DNA from: Cytophagales bacterium
GTDB taxonomy: Bacteria; Bacteroidota; Bacteroidia; Cytophagales; Cyclobacteriaceae
NCBI GenBank assembly: GCA_017303795.1
Contig: JAFLBR010000008.1
Coordinates: 124,001 to 188,000 of the forward strand
Direction of reading: 5' to 3'
Length of the DNA: 64,000 bases
Part shown: positions 35,394-44,059 of the stretch, one piece after another
Layout of the letters: every line of letters starts with the position of its first letter
Position numbering within the stretch: position 1 is the first letter of the stretch
Program-made: the position numbers and the translations under genes
Notes under the pieces: model-generated
Told to the model about the DNA's origin: nothing
The model's input: only the letters and a program-made list of their open reading frames with translations
Databases searched by the model: none

Positions 35394-35511
35394 CCAATTT
35401 CTTTGAAGTTACTTTTTATGTTAATTTTCTCGCGATGCGGATATCTTATAATTAAGAATAACCGGAGATATTCATGAAATTTTTTAAAATCTAAAAAGCA
35501 ATGAAAAATAC

Positions 35512-36084
35512 GTGCTTGTAATATTCTGGTTAACCTCAGTTGGGTATTCATATTCTCAAACTACAGCGCCAGGTTATTATGTAACGAAAACCAATGATTC
35601 AATCACGACTCAAATAAAAATTCCAAAATCTGCGTTTGGATCGGTAGACTTTTCAAAATTTCTCTTGAAAGTAGAAGTTAGCGATAGCATAAAAGGAATT
35701 AAAAAATTTAAGCCTGAGGACATTTCAAGCTTTGGGTTTTTATTTGAGGGTGAACAATATCGATTTTATTCGCGGCCTACCATTACCCAAAACAATCTGA
35801 GATTTCTTCAGCCTGTTGTGCTTGGACAAAAGACCAGCCTCTACCAGTTTCAGACAGTAAATCAAAACGGAGCTCCTCTTGGTACCTTCTACACATTCGA
35901 AAAATCAGATGGTACCTATGCTTTTCTATCCACAGGCATTAAGAACCTCGATACGTTTAGAGAAATACTGAGGGAATTTTATAAAGACAACCCTGAAGTG
36001 TTACAATTAATTGAGCGCAAGTTTCAGACCAGAACGGCTATAAAAAACGACATTATTGAAATTGTACGAACGGCAAATAGGTAA
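35512..36084 (+). CDS. Exported hypothetical protein with damaged or unusual start
   Basis: 190 residues read from a GTG at 35512. The mature region of about 170 residues is beta-rich, with a YYVTKTNDSITTQIKIP start and LQPVVLGQKTSLYQF, and has no family I recognise. An ATG at 35501 opens the right kind of signal peptide only if one A is added to the following A5 run; as written, that frame stops after six codons. The GTG start yields a truncated signal (LVIFWLTSVGYSYSQ) with no basic N-terminus. The gene may therefore have a frameshift or be switched by slippage. Confidence 0.55.
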   Translation: MLVIFWLTSVGYSYSQTTAPGYYVTKTNDSITTQIKIPKSAFGSVDFSKFLLKVEVSDSIKGIKKFKPEDISSFGFLFEGEQYRFYSRPTITQNNLRFLQPVVLGQKTSLYQFQTVNQNGAPLGTFYTFEKSDGTYAFLSTGIKNLDTFREILREFYKDNPEVLQLIERKFQTRTAIKNDIIEIVRTANR

Positions 36085-36140
36085 TTGCTATATAGTCCGG
36101 TTAATTGAAATATGCCTCATCAATCATCCATTTTTCACGG

Positions 36141-36176
36141 AGCCGAAAGGCCGGAATAGCTTTCGGCTTTGCTTTG
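36141..36176 (+). terminator. Probable terminator
   Basis: Arms AGCCGAAAG (36141-36149) and CTTTCGGCT (36160-36168) pair perfectly. The tail is only moderately T-rich, so function is less certain. Confidence 0.6.
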
Positions 36177-36204
36177 TAGGTTAAGTATTTGAAAGGTAAA
36201 AAAC

Positions 36205-36242
36205 ACCGTGAAAAGAGCCTGATTTTTACATCTTTTCACGGT
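36205..36242. repeat. Perfect 12-bp inverted repeat
   Basis: ACCGTGAAAAGA (36205-36216) and TCTTTTCACGGT (36231-36242) are exact reverse complements across 14 bases. No T-run follows, so it is not a typical terminator; it may be a protein-binding site or a mobile-element scar. Confidence 0.6.
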
Positions 36243-36359
36243 ATTCTCCTGAGTAAATTGTTGGTGGCGAAATGGAGGAGTTCACCTGCTTCAACAAACT
36301 TGCCGGATTAGGTCGCACAATTCGGTTGCTATTCTGCTCCTAAAACATTTAAGATGCCG

Positions 36360-36390
36360 TTGAAGCGATACCTTAAAAACTATATCTTTG
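36360..36390 (+). promoter_or_regulatory. Promoter of the toxin-antitoxin pair
   Basis: TTG (36360-36362), a 20-base spacer and TATCTTTG (36383-36390) fit the Bacteroidota consensus. Transcription would start near 36397, which supports the ATG at 36412 over the upstream TTG at 36388. Confidence 0.65.
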
Positions 36391-36411
36391 AATACTCAAA
36401 AATTTAGAGTG

Positions 36412-36648
36412 ATGGCACGTATAGCTGGTGTAAAATTGAAAAAGACTGCAAGCGGCAGAATAACTGAAATCACTTTCAGCGTAAAAAAATACGGGAGTAA
36501 GCTCCAGCCGATTTTGGACGAACTTGGTATTGTAGTTGATAACGATCAGAATGCAGAATTTGAAAAGCGTTGGGCAAGCGCCATTACAGTGGAAGAGGCC
36601 CGACAAATTAGTTTAGCCCACCTTAAAACAATTCAATGGAAGAAGTGA
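36412..36648 (+). CDS. Putative antitoxin of a RelE/ParE-type system
   Basis: 78 residues from the ATG at 36412. Its N-terminal half is basic (MARIAGVKLKKTASG) and beta-like, followed by KKYGSKLQPILDELGI and an acidic helix (EFEKRWASAITVEEARQI). It overlaps the downstream gene by 13 bases and precedes it in the same transcript, as antitoxins usually do. No antitoxin family signature is clear, so this call depends on position and size. Confidence 0.55.
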   Translation: MARIAGVKLKKTASGRITEITFSVKKYGSKLQPILDELGIVVDNDQNAEFEKRWASAITVEEARQISLAHLKTIQWKK

Positions 36649-36962
36649 TTTTGATAGAGCGTGGTGTAGCGCTTTACCTAAATCGTCTTATTGACATCCT
36701 GATTGAGAAGGAATACCTTGGATTTTACGAAACTGCTGAGCAGTATGTAAATAAGATTTACGATTTCATTTACAACAAACTTCCGTCCACCCATTTTAAG
36801 GAAACTAAATCGGAGTATGCCCGCTTAGGAAAGTATTATTCCATGTATAAAGCTAACAAACGTACTTCTTGGGTTGTCTTTTTTGAGATAAACAAGGGAC
36901 GTATTCTGATAACACACATTACAAATAATCACACAGAAGAATATGCTAAAATTATTGACTAA
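36636..36962 (+). CDS. RelE/ParE-superfamily toxin-like protein
   Basis: A 108-residue protein. The helical first half is followed by the basic SEYARLGKYYSMYKANKRTSW and by VVFFEINKGRILITHITNNHTEEYAKI, which is like the last beta-strands of RelE/ParE toxins. These either cleave mRNA on the ribosome or poison gyrase; the subgroup cannot be told. It overlaps the antitoxin gene by 13 bases and ends 14 bases from the convergent permease gene. Confidence 0.65.
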   Translation: MEEVILIERGVALYLNRLIDILIEKEYLGFYETAEQYVNKIYDFIYNKLPSTHFKETKSEYARLGKYYSMYKANKRTSWVVFFEINKGRILITHITNNHTEEYAKIID

Positions 36963-36975
36963 GCAGTTTCATCTG

Positions 36976-39342
36976 TTACTCACTCCTCAACGAATTTGCC
37001 GGATTAGCACGTGCTGCCCGCAATGCCTGTGTACTTACAATCAACAACGCAAATAGCAAAGCAATAAATCCGGTAACGGGAAATATCCACCAAGCCAATG
37101 GCGTGCGGATGGTGTAACGCTCCAGATAAGAAGTTAGCCCCCACCACGCTAATGGCGATGACACCGCAAACGCAATAATTACCAACACCGAAAAATCTTT
37201 CGACATTAAACCCACCAGGCTGGGCACCGATGCGCCCATCACCTTACGGATGCCTATTTCTTTGGTGCGTTGTTCGGCAGTAAAAGAAACTAATCCAAAT
37301 AATCCTAAGCCTGTAATTACAATAGTAAGTGTAGCGAACAAACTGGCCAGTGTGCTGGTAAGATTAATCGTGGTAAACTTTTTCTGGAATTCCTGATCGG
37401 CAAAACGATATTCAAATGGATAGGCCGGTGCATATTTTTCAAACACGGCTTTAACTGCATTTATTGATGCTTGTAGGTCGGTAGTTTTTTTCAAACGAAT
37501 TGAAACAGATCCTCCCCAATCTTGTAGTACCATAAACATTGGGCTTACAGGCCGGAAAGGTGAACCCATCAGCACATCATCCACAACCCCAATAAGTTTA
37601 CGTTTTTCACCCCACAGGTCTAATTCTGTGCCAATGAAATCTCCCTTCAATCCCATTACATCCAGTCCTGCTTTGTTAACGAGTATGGCCGATGAATCGC
37701 TCTTAAATTCTTCTGAAAAATCGCGGCCCTCAAGTAGCTTAATGCCCATCGTTTTGGTGTAGTCATATTCAGTTACAACTGTAGTAAAGATTACACGCAG
37801 CTCTTCGGGTTTTCCTGGCCAGCCCAAAAAATTGTTTGAGTTAATATCGGTAATCTGACTGTTGGCCCGTGTTACGGCCTCAACCACACCCGTGTTTATT
37901 AATTCTAGTTTAATAGCCCGGTAGTTATCTCTTACTTCATTCGTGTAATCAACCGCCATCAGGTTTTCCTGTTCGTAACCCAACTCGCGACCCTTTACCA
38001 ATTGAATTTGCTGATAGATTACAATAGTGCCGATAATGAGCAGAATGGAAAATCCAAATTGGAGAACAACCAAGACCTTACGCGGTGTGCTGGCACCTTT
38101 GCCAATGGTAGGTTTGCCTTTTAATACTTTAACCGGTTGAAACGATGAAAGGTAAAAAGCCGGATAGCTTCCTGAGATTATTCCGGTAACGAAAATAATA
38201 CCGAGTGTAAAAATCCAGAACTGCGAGGAGGCATAATCAATTACCAGTTTTTTATCTACCAGGTTATTGTAATAGGGTAATAATAATTGTGCGGCCAGAA
38301 TAGCGAATGCAAAAGCGATGAAAGAAATAAAGGTTGATTCACCAATAAATTGCAGAATCAATTCGTACCGTTTGGAACCTACACTTTTACGAACACCCAC
38401 TTCGCGGGCTCTGCGCTCGCTGCGTGCGGTGGCTAAGTTCATAAAGTTAATGCAGGCAATAATGATGATGAAGATGGCGATTACCGTAAACATCTGCACG
38501 TAATCATTCATGCCGCCAGTCTCCACACCATTTTCGAAATTTCCGAATAAACGCCAGCGTTCCATCGGGTATAAAAAGTATTCGGGCTTGGTGTCGGTTT
38601 CGCCATGCTCTTGTAGCATCATCTTTACTTTGGCTTCCACATCGGGTTGATTTTTTGCATCGTTCAATTCAGTAAATACCTGAAAGGAATAGTTACCCCA
38701 GTTGGTTGTGTTATCGCGCACCCATTTGTTATTCTGTTCGCGAAATTTCCAGGGCATTAAAAAATCGAACTGAAAGGTGGAGTTGCCGGGTATGTCTTTC
38801 AAAATGCCTGATACTTTTAAATCGTATTCGTTATCCAGGCGAATAACTTTGTTGATGGGATCTTCATCGCCAAACAATGATTTAGCGGTTGACTCCGTAA
38901 TAACAATAGAAGGTGGAGCATCCAATACCTGCTCGGCAGTACCCACCACCAGCGGAAACTCAAACATTTCCAGAAACTCTTCACTTACCCAATAGCCGCG
39001 TTTGATTAACCGGTTTTCGCCTACGGTAATCAGGTGATCGCCACCCCAATCGGTAACAGCCATTCGTGCAATGTTGCTGTGGGCGGTTTTGAATGCCTCG
39101 TAGGTAGGCAAGGGTACACTGGTCCACGAACTTATCTTACCATCAAATTGCGCCCGTACCCAAACCTGATACAGGCGGTTTTGCTTCGGAATGAATTTAT
39201 CGAAGCTGGTTTCATCGGCTACCCACAACAAAATCAAAATACTACAGGCAATGCCAATGGCCAGCCCCGAAATATTGATGAATGAGTAAAACCCGTTTTT
39301 AAACAGGTTGCGAACCATAACCAGAAAGTAATTGCGGAACAT
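36976..39342 (-). CDS. FtsX-like ABC transporter permease (MacB type)
   Basis: 788 residues. A MacB periplasmic core domain follows the first membrane helix (SFINISGLAIGIACSILILL), and two FtsX permease units follow. The first has ACINFMNLATARSERRAREV, then GVRKSVGSKR. The second ends with TKEIGIRKVMGASVPSL. The paired EVGVRKS and EIGIRKV motifs are the usual coupling helices to an ATPase, yet no ATPase gene is next to it. Orphan permeases of this length are frequent in Cytophagales. It may work as a mechanotransmitter or exporter with an ATPase from elsewhere. Confidence 0.88.
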   Translation of the reverse strand: MFRNYFLVMVRNLFKNGFYSFINISGLAIGIACSILILLWVADETSFDKFIPKQNRLYQVWVRAQFDGKISSWTSVPLPTYEAFKTAHSNIARMAVTDWGGDHLITVGENRLIKRGYWVSEEFLEMFEFPLVVGTAEQVLDAPPSIVITESTAKSLFGDEDPINKVIRLDNEYDLKVSGILKDIPGNSTFQFDFLMPWKFREQNNKWVRDNTTNWGNYSFQVFTELNDAKNQPDVEAKVKMMLQEHGETDTKPEYFLYPMERWRLFGNFENGVETGGMNDYVQMFTVIAIFIIIIACINFMNLATARSERRAREVGVRKSVGSKRYELILQFIGESTFISFIAFAFAILAAQLLLPYYNNLVDKKLVIDYASSQFWIFTLGIIFVTGIISGSYPAFYLSSFQPVKVLKGKPTIGKGASTPRKVLVVLQFGFSILLIIGTIVIYQQIQLVKGRELGYEQENLMAVDYTNEVRDNYRAIKLELINTGVVEAVTRANSQITDINSNNFLGWPGKPEELRVIFTTVVTEYDYTKTMGIKLLEGRDFSEEFKSDSSAILVNKAGLDVMGLKGDFIGTELDLWGEKRKLIGVVDDVLMGSPFRPVSPMFMVLQDWGGSVSIRLKKTTDLQASINAVKAVFEKYAPAYPFEYRFADQEFQKKFTTINLTSTLASLFATLTIVITGLGLFGLVSFTAEQRTKEIGIRKVMGASVPSLVGLMSKDFSVLVIIAFAVSSPLAWWGLTSYLERYTIRTPLAWWIFPVTGFIALLFALLIVSTQALRAARANPANSLRSE

Positions 39343-39519
39343 AGGCGTGGAATTAGAATGGTAGTACTGGACTTTTGTAAAAAGGTATCAGCTATGACAG
39401 AAAAATATTTTCTCTTCATAGACTGATTCCGCCCAGACTAAGTTGCAGCACAACGTAAATTTTTATGGGGGGTAAAAAATTGTTCAGGGCTGTACACCTA
39501 ATTGCACAAAACCGTACAG

Positions 39520-39696
39520 TTATTTATCGGGCATTACCAGCGCCATGATGAGATAGAGCAGCAGACCAGTACCAAAACACAGAAAGGCAGCAATAAAAAT
39601 AATGCGCATAATGGTTGGATCAAGGTTAAAATAGTTAGCCAGACCACTGCAAACTCCAAAGAGTTTCTTTTCACCTTTTACTAATCGCGTTGCCAT
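39520..39696 (-). CDS. PspC-domain mini-protein
   Basis: A 58-residue reading frame with ATG at 39696. MATRLVKGEKKLFGVCSGLA, then NYFNLDPTIMRIIF, is the PspC domain core, followed by one membrane segment ending LLLYLIMALVMPDK. The full PspC protein of Proteobacteria is about 120 residues, and single-domain versions like this are common in Bacteroidota. PspC usually senses membrane stress together with PspB or toxin-like partners; none is adjacent. Confidence 0.85.
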   Translation of the reverse strand: MATRLVKGEKKLFGVCSGLANYFNLDPTIMRIIFIAAFLCFGTGLLLYLIMALVMPDK

Positions 39697-39836
39697 AAAG
39701 TTAATGTTTGATCGAAGATACAGAATCAGGATGAAAAATCGTGCCGGATTATAATTGACTTTGGCTGCTGATTATTATGGTTTTAGCGAATGGTAAAATA
39801 TAGGGAGGAATGTTATTTTAGCTGCAAATCTGAACC

Positions 39837-40598
39837 ATGAATAAGTTTATTACTGCGGTGTTGGTTGGGGCACTTGCTTTATTACCAGCTTGTGTATTGC
39901 CCATCGAAAAAAAGGAAGGCAAATCCGAAGAAAGCAAGAAACGCGATAGTGTTCGTGTTGAAACGGCAAATCATCCAAACGGAAAGCTTAAAGCTGAAGT
40001 ACCTTATGCAGGTAAAAAGAAACATGGGTTAGCAAAAACTTTCGATAAAGATGGAAATATAATGCTGGAGCTACCCTATGTATTTGGAAAGCGGGAAGGC
40101 CAATCCAAAAAATATTATGAAGGAGGCAAACAGGTCTATCAAACAACGGAATATAAAAATGATCTGCTTCATGGGATGCAGGTAAAGTATCGCGAGAATG
40201 GCGACCTGATGTCGGAAGCAAGGTTTGAAAACGATTTTTCGTGTGCCGGTTTAAAAGAATATTATACTGACAAGACACTTAAAAAAGAATACCCCAAATT
40301 GATTATTACACCCATTGATAAAATTCAAAGCCAGGGTGTTTATGTGTTAAATATTTCTTTGTCCGAAAGGGTGCGTAAAGTGAAATACTATACCGGAAAA
40401 CTTTCGCCAACCGGATGTCTGCATGATGATTTGTATTCTGTGCTGTTGGATGAGCAAAAAAATATGGGAGTATTAAAATACAATATTCCGCCAGGAGCAT
40501 TTCTGATGGAAGAACTTAACATTATTGCAGCGGTAGAGACTATTTATGGTAATACTTATGTAGTGCAGCGCACCCACAATCTGGCTATCGAGAATTAA
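39837..40598 (+). CDS. Lipoprotein with MORN-type YwqK repeats
   Basis: 253 residues with a lipobox LLPAC (Cys19). Residues about 45-150 hold short beta-repeats of the YwqK/MORN_2 type, such as HPNGKLKAEVPYAGKKKHGL, KREGQSKKYYEGGKQ and LLHGMQVKYRENGDLMSEA. The last 100 residues form a separate beta-rich domain (SLSERVRKVKYYTGKLSP). YwqK proteins were named as antitoxins for some polymorphic toxins, but many such lipoproteins have no toxin partner, and none is visible here. The stop codon interlocks with that of the convergent gene in TTAA. Confidence 0.8.
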   Translation: MNKFITAVLVGALALLPACVLPIEKKEGKSEESKKRDSVRVETANHPNGKLKAEVPYAGKKKHGLAKTFDKDGNIMLELPYVFGKREGQSKKYYEGGKQVYQTTEYKNDLLHGMQVKYRENGDLMSEARFENDFSCAGLKEYYTDKTLKKEYPKLIITPIDKIQSQGVYVLNISLSERVRKVKYYTGKLSPTGCLHDDLYSVLLDEQKNMGVLKYNIPPGAFLMEELNIIAAVETIYGNTYVVQRTHNLAIEN

Positions 40599-42151
40599 CC
40601 ACCGCTTAACATTTGCCTGCGCATTTTCAATTGCATGTCATCGGGCACAATCTCTAAACCTTTCTGCAAATATTGTTTGGCTTTTGTTTTTTGTCCTTTC
40701 TTAAAAAAGTACACACAGGCTTCGGAGTACGCCTGGCCAATTACCTGCGGGCTCATAATGGTAATGGTTTGGCTGGCATAAAAGTCTTCAAATAGTTTCT
40801 GATATTTTTCGCCACGCTTTTCATCACCTTTCTGAAAACTTTCGCCAAACTCGGCAGCGTACAGCATAGCAAGCATCGAATTGAAATTACTATTTTCTTC
40901 CAATACCGGGAAGCGAGCCTTATATACTTCCAGCGAATCCATCACTACACTGTTTTTTCTTTCGTTACGAAAAGATTGTGCCAGACAGGATACAAACACG
41001 CCACTCAGATCTACATTATTTGGTTGAATCTCCATTGCTTTACTAAAGAAAGGTTTAGCGCGAACATAATTTCCCTGATTATAAAACACGCGCCCGTTTT
41101 CGTAGTAATAAATAAAATTCACCTCATCCAGCATTTCTTTATCGGTTATGTTCTGAGTTACGGCCTCAAAGCATTTCTTATACAGTAGTTTGTCGTTATT
41201 CTTAAACAGCACAGTTTGTGTAAGATTGTAGAACTCTCCTTTTATCATTTCAGCTGTAACACCTTTCTCTTTTAATCTTGAAATGCGACCAATCAGCACT
41301 GCTTTTTGCAGTGGATCAAGATTAGGTAGTTCCAACTTTGCGGCAGTATAATGTAGCAGCAAATATTCTGACCGGATATTGGGATAGTACAAATAACCCT
41401 TTTTGATTTGCTCGTATGCTCCGGCAACATCGTTGTGATCTTGCTTAAAGATTCCATCATTCAGATAATGAATTCCCACCAGTTGTGTAAGGTTAATGTT
41501 TTCGCTTTGAAAGTAATACTTGTTAAACAACTCGTCCGTTGTTGAATTGGTAGCTTCTGAACTGCCAATAATTTTTTGATTTTTTAAGTTGTTAATGAAA
41601 TTACTCTTGTAGGTATTATCAAATGTGAGAAATCCGAAAACCGGTGTGGTGGTTTCTATTAGAATGTTATCGGCATTAGGATACGCAACCAGATAAACAT
41701 GAGTAGGTTTTTCTTTGATGGAGTAGGGGATGTTTAGTTTTTCGAAAAAAAGTGCGTACAAGGCCGTTGCTGTTACACAATTATAATTTCCGTTACGGCT
41801 GATTTCATAAAACCGGTTTTCAGCCTCGTACTTAGAGAGGAACCGGCTATGCACCAACTGATAGATATACTTTATCTTCTTATCGTTTTTCTTCTTATAC
41901 AATTCAGAGGTTTGTATCTCTTTTAATGTAGCGTTAAAGCGTTCCTCAAAATTTTTAACATCTTGGGTTGCTGTAGGCGAATTGGCAAAAAAGAGGGCAA
42001 CAAAATCTGTGTTTCCCTTTTTGAAATGGTTTTCAAATGTTGCCGATTCATACGGTGTAGTAAACTCCAGTTCTTTCCACCGTACCAGCGAATCAGTTTG
42101 GGCACTTACTTTAAAACTCAAGAGCAGGACAAAAGCGATAAGCGATTTCAT
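40595..42151 (-). CDS. Exported transglutaminase-like protein with TPR repeats
   Basis: 518 residues with a signal peptide (about 1-17, FKVSAQT). The section near 100-165 has NYNCVTATALYALFFEKLNI with a cysteine, followed by KPTHVYLVAYPN and a later acid, as in transglutaminase-like cysteine peptidases. Tetratricopeptide-like helices fill about 330-515, for example GNYVRAKPFFSKAMEIQPNN and KKGQKTKAKQYLQKGLEIVP. The combination suggests a periplasmic scaffolding or peptidase-like role. Substrate unknown. Confidence 0.75.
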   Translation of the reverse strand: MKSLIAFVLLLSFKVSAQTDSLVRWKELEFTTPYESATFENHFKKGNTDFVALFFANSPTATQDVKNFEERFNATLKEIQTSELYKKKNDKKIKYIYQLVHSRFLSKYEAENRFYEISRNGNYNCVTATALYALFFEKLNIPYSIKEKPTHVYLVAYPNADNILIETTTPVFGFLTFDNTYKSNFINNLKNQKIIGSSEATNSTTDELFNKYYFQSENINLTQLVGIHYLNDGIFKQDHNDVAGAYEQIKKGYLYYPNIRSEYLLLHYTAAKLELPNLDPLQKAVLIGRISRLKEKGVTAEMIKGEFYNLTQTVLFKNNDKLLYKKCFEAVTQNITDKEMLDEVNFIYYYENGRVFYNQGNYVRAKPFFSKAMEIQPNNVDLSGVFVSCLAQSFRNERKNSVVMDSLEVYKARFPVLEENSNFNSMLAMLYAAEFGESFQKGDEKRGEKYQKLFEDFYASQTITIMSPQVIGQAYSEACVYFFKKGQKTKAKQYLQKGLEIVPDDMQLKMRRQMLSGG

Positions 42152-42212
42152 TTCACGAAAGTCAATACTTTAAAAATAGGAAAAAGAACATAAATAAGAG
42201 CAGTGATTTGTC

Positions 42213-42245
42213 TTTGTTATTGTACCCGATTTAGGTGTAATTTTG
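42213..42245 (+). promoter_or_regulatory. Promoter of the glutaminyl cyclase gene
   Basis: TTTG (42213-42216), a 21-base spacer and TAATTTTG (42238-42245) match the Bacteroidota consensus. The start would be near 42251, about 13 bases before the ATG. Confidence 0.65.
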
Positions 42246-42263
42246 GAGCTTTGATAAGTAGCT

Positions 42264-43061
42264 ATGGTTTTAAAATTCAGGCAATTTTTGTGGGTATGTT
42301 TAGGCGTGGCCGTGGTGGCGTGTTCGCCCGATAAACCAAAACAGGAAAACGCCTCCGATCCGTTGAAGATAAACTACGCCATTCGTAGCATGTGGCCGCA
42401 CGATCCGGAAGCGTTTACCCAAGGCCTGCTGATTCATAATGGCGAGCTGTTTGAAAGCACGGGCCAATTCGGTACATCATGGATTGGTATTGTAGATATC
42501 AACACCGGAAAGGCAAATAAAAAAGTAATATTGGACAAACAATACTTTGGTGAAGGCATAGCGATACTTAACAATAAAATTTTTCAGCTTACCTGGCAGA
42601 ATAAAGTTGGCTTTGTATATGATTTAAAAACTTATAAGAAGTTAAAGGATTTTCGGTTTGATTCGTTTGCCAAAGAAGGTTGGGGGTTAACCCACGATAA
42701 TGTTAACCTGATTATGAGCGATGGCACCAACAACCTACATTACTTAGATACGGTAACACTTGAGGTTGTGAAGTCGGTAAAAGTTACTGACGATAACGGG
42801 CCAGTTAAAAATCTGAATGAGTTAGAATACATAGAAGGCTTTGTATTTGCCAACGTTTGGCAAACCAATCTGATTTTAAAAATTGATCCTCAATCGGGCA
42901 AAGTAGTAGGCCGCATTGATCTTTCTAAGTTGGCGAGCGATGCGCGCAAAGCCAGTCCGCAGGTAGATGTTTTGAATGGAATTGCCTGGCATCCTGAAAC
43001 GAAATCTGTTTTAGTAACCGGAAAAAACTGGCCGAATATTTACATTCTCAAAATTGATTGA
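42264..43061 (+). CDS. Glutaminyl-peptide cyclotransferase (lipoprotein)
   Basis: Converts N-terminal glutamine of exported peptides to pyroglutamate. It has 265 residues, a lipobox VVACS and then a five-bladed beta-propeller of the plant/bacterial type. Key motifs are WPHDPEAFTQGLLI, LFESTGQFGTSWI, GEGIAILNNKIFQLTWQ and NELEYIEGFVFANVW. The C-terminal VLNGIAWHPETKSVLVTGK is typical. It is followed 13 bases later by a PqqB-like gene on the same strand, and they probably share a transcript from the promoter at 42213. Confidence 0.92.
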   Translation: MVLKFRQFLWVCLGVAVVACSPDKPKQENASDPLKINYAIRSMWPHDPEAFTQGLLIHNGELFESTGQFGTSWIGIVDINTGKANKKVILDKQYFGEGIAILNNKIFQLTWQNKVGFVYDLKTYKKLKDFRFDSFAKEGWGLTHDNVNLIMSDGTNNLHYLDTVTLEVVKSVKVTDDNGPVKNLNELEYIEGFVFANVWQTNLILKIDPQSGKVVGRIDLSKLASDARKASPQVDVLNGIAWHPETKSVLVTGKNWPNIYILKID

Positions 43062-43073
43062 CGAGTATAAAGG

Positions 43074-43988
43074 ATGCAGCCAGCGCGATTACTTTTTGTT
43101 TTCCTGATTGCATCAGTCACAGCATTTGCACAACAACCGTTTATTCAAATTTTAGGTGTAGCCCAGGATGGTGGCTATCCGCACATAGGTTGCGAAAAAG
43201 CATGTTGTGCGCCCGCGTGGCAAGATGCGACTAAAAAACAGTTTGTGGTTTCATTGGCATTGGTCGATCCTGCTACCAAACAATGGTGGTTGTTTGAAGC
43301 CACACCCGACATCAAAGAACAATTGCATGCCTTTCAGCAAAGCACAAAAGGTGTGTATCCGTTTTTGCCGACAGGCATATTTATTACGCATGCACACATG
43401 GGCCACTATTCTGGTTTAATGCAATTGGGTCGCGAGGCGTTGGGCAGTAAGCAAGTTCCGGTTTATGCGTTACCCCGTCTGGAAAAATATTTGCAAGATA
43501 ACGGCCCGTGGTCGCAACTGGTAAACCTGAACAACATTCAGATCAAACAATTGAAAGCTGATCAGCCGACTGCATTAACAGAAAGCATTCGGATAACAGC
43601 ATTTACAGTTCCACACCGCGATGAGTTTTCTGAAACAGCTGGTTTCAAAATTGAATTTTCGGGTAAGCAGGTTTTGTTTATTCCCGATATTGATAAATGG
43701 GAGAAATGGAGTGTAAAGATTGAAGACTTGGTACAGCAAGTAGATGTAGCTTTGGTAGATGCTACCTTTTATTCAGCAACAGAATTACCTAATCGCAGCA
43801 TGAGTGAAATTCCGCATCCACTCGTGGTGGAAACGATAGCCCTGTTTGAATCTAAACCAGAATTAAAACCACGCATTTATTTTATTCATTTCAATCATAC
43901 CAATCCTTTACTGTGGAATAAAACCGAGCAAGCACAATTGCGCAAGCAAGGATTTAATGTTGCCGAAACCGGAATGATAATCCGGTAA
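43074..43988 (+). CDS. Exported PqqB-like metallo-beta-lactamase-fold hydrolase
   Basis: 304 residues with a signal peptide (TAFAQQ). The start of the mature part (LGVAQDGGYPHIGCEKACC) is diagnostic of PqqB-type proteins, and the metal motif is FITHAHMGHYSGLMQLGRE, close to the ITHAxxGHYTGL of the family. PqqB takes part in PQQ biosynthesis, but no other pqq gene is here, and export differs from the cytoplasmic PqqB. The family also contains many Bacteroidota proteins of unknown role. Two early cysteine pairs may bind metal. Confidence 0.82.
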   Translation: MQPARLLFVFLIASVTAFAQQPFIQILGVAQDGGYPHIGCEKACCAPAWQDATKKQFVVSLALVDPATKQWWLFEATPDIKEQLHAFQQSTKGVYPFLPTGIFITHAHMGHYSGLMQLGREALGSKQVPVYALPRLEKYLQDNGPWSQLVNLNNIQIKQLKADQPTALTESIRITAFTVPHRDEFSETAGFKIEFSGKQVLFIPDIDKWEKWSVKIEDLVQQVDVALVDATFYSATELPNRSMSEIPHPLVVETIALFESKPELKPRIYFIHFNHTNPLLWNKTEQAQLRKQGFNVAETGMIIR

Positions 43989-44059
43989 CGTTAAAAATTA
44001 GTTAACCTGAAACCTTCATTCAGGTAAGTAGTTTAAAGACAGAATAAACCCAACCCAAT

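Larger units (their letters stand above)
36085..36411. other. Intergenic region with two hairpins and a toxin-antitoxin promoter
   Basis: 327 bases. It contains a terminator-like hairpin at 36141-36176, a 12-bp perfect inverted repeat at 36205-36242 and a promoter at 36360-36390. The motif TTTTCACGG occurs three times (36132-36140 and both arms of the inverted repeat). No further gene is apparent. Confidence 0.65.

Noticed and set aside
36260-36335. Remnant of an FtsX permease C-terminus
   Set aside because: A short similarity to the last residues of the permease (NPASLL versus NPANSL) is too brief to support duplication.
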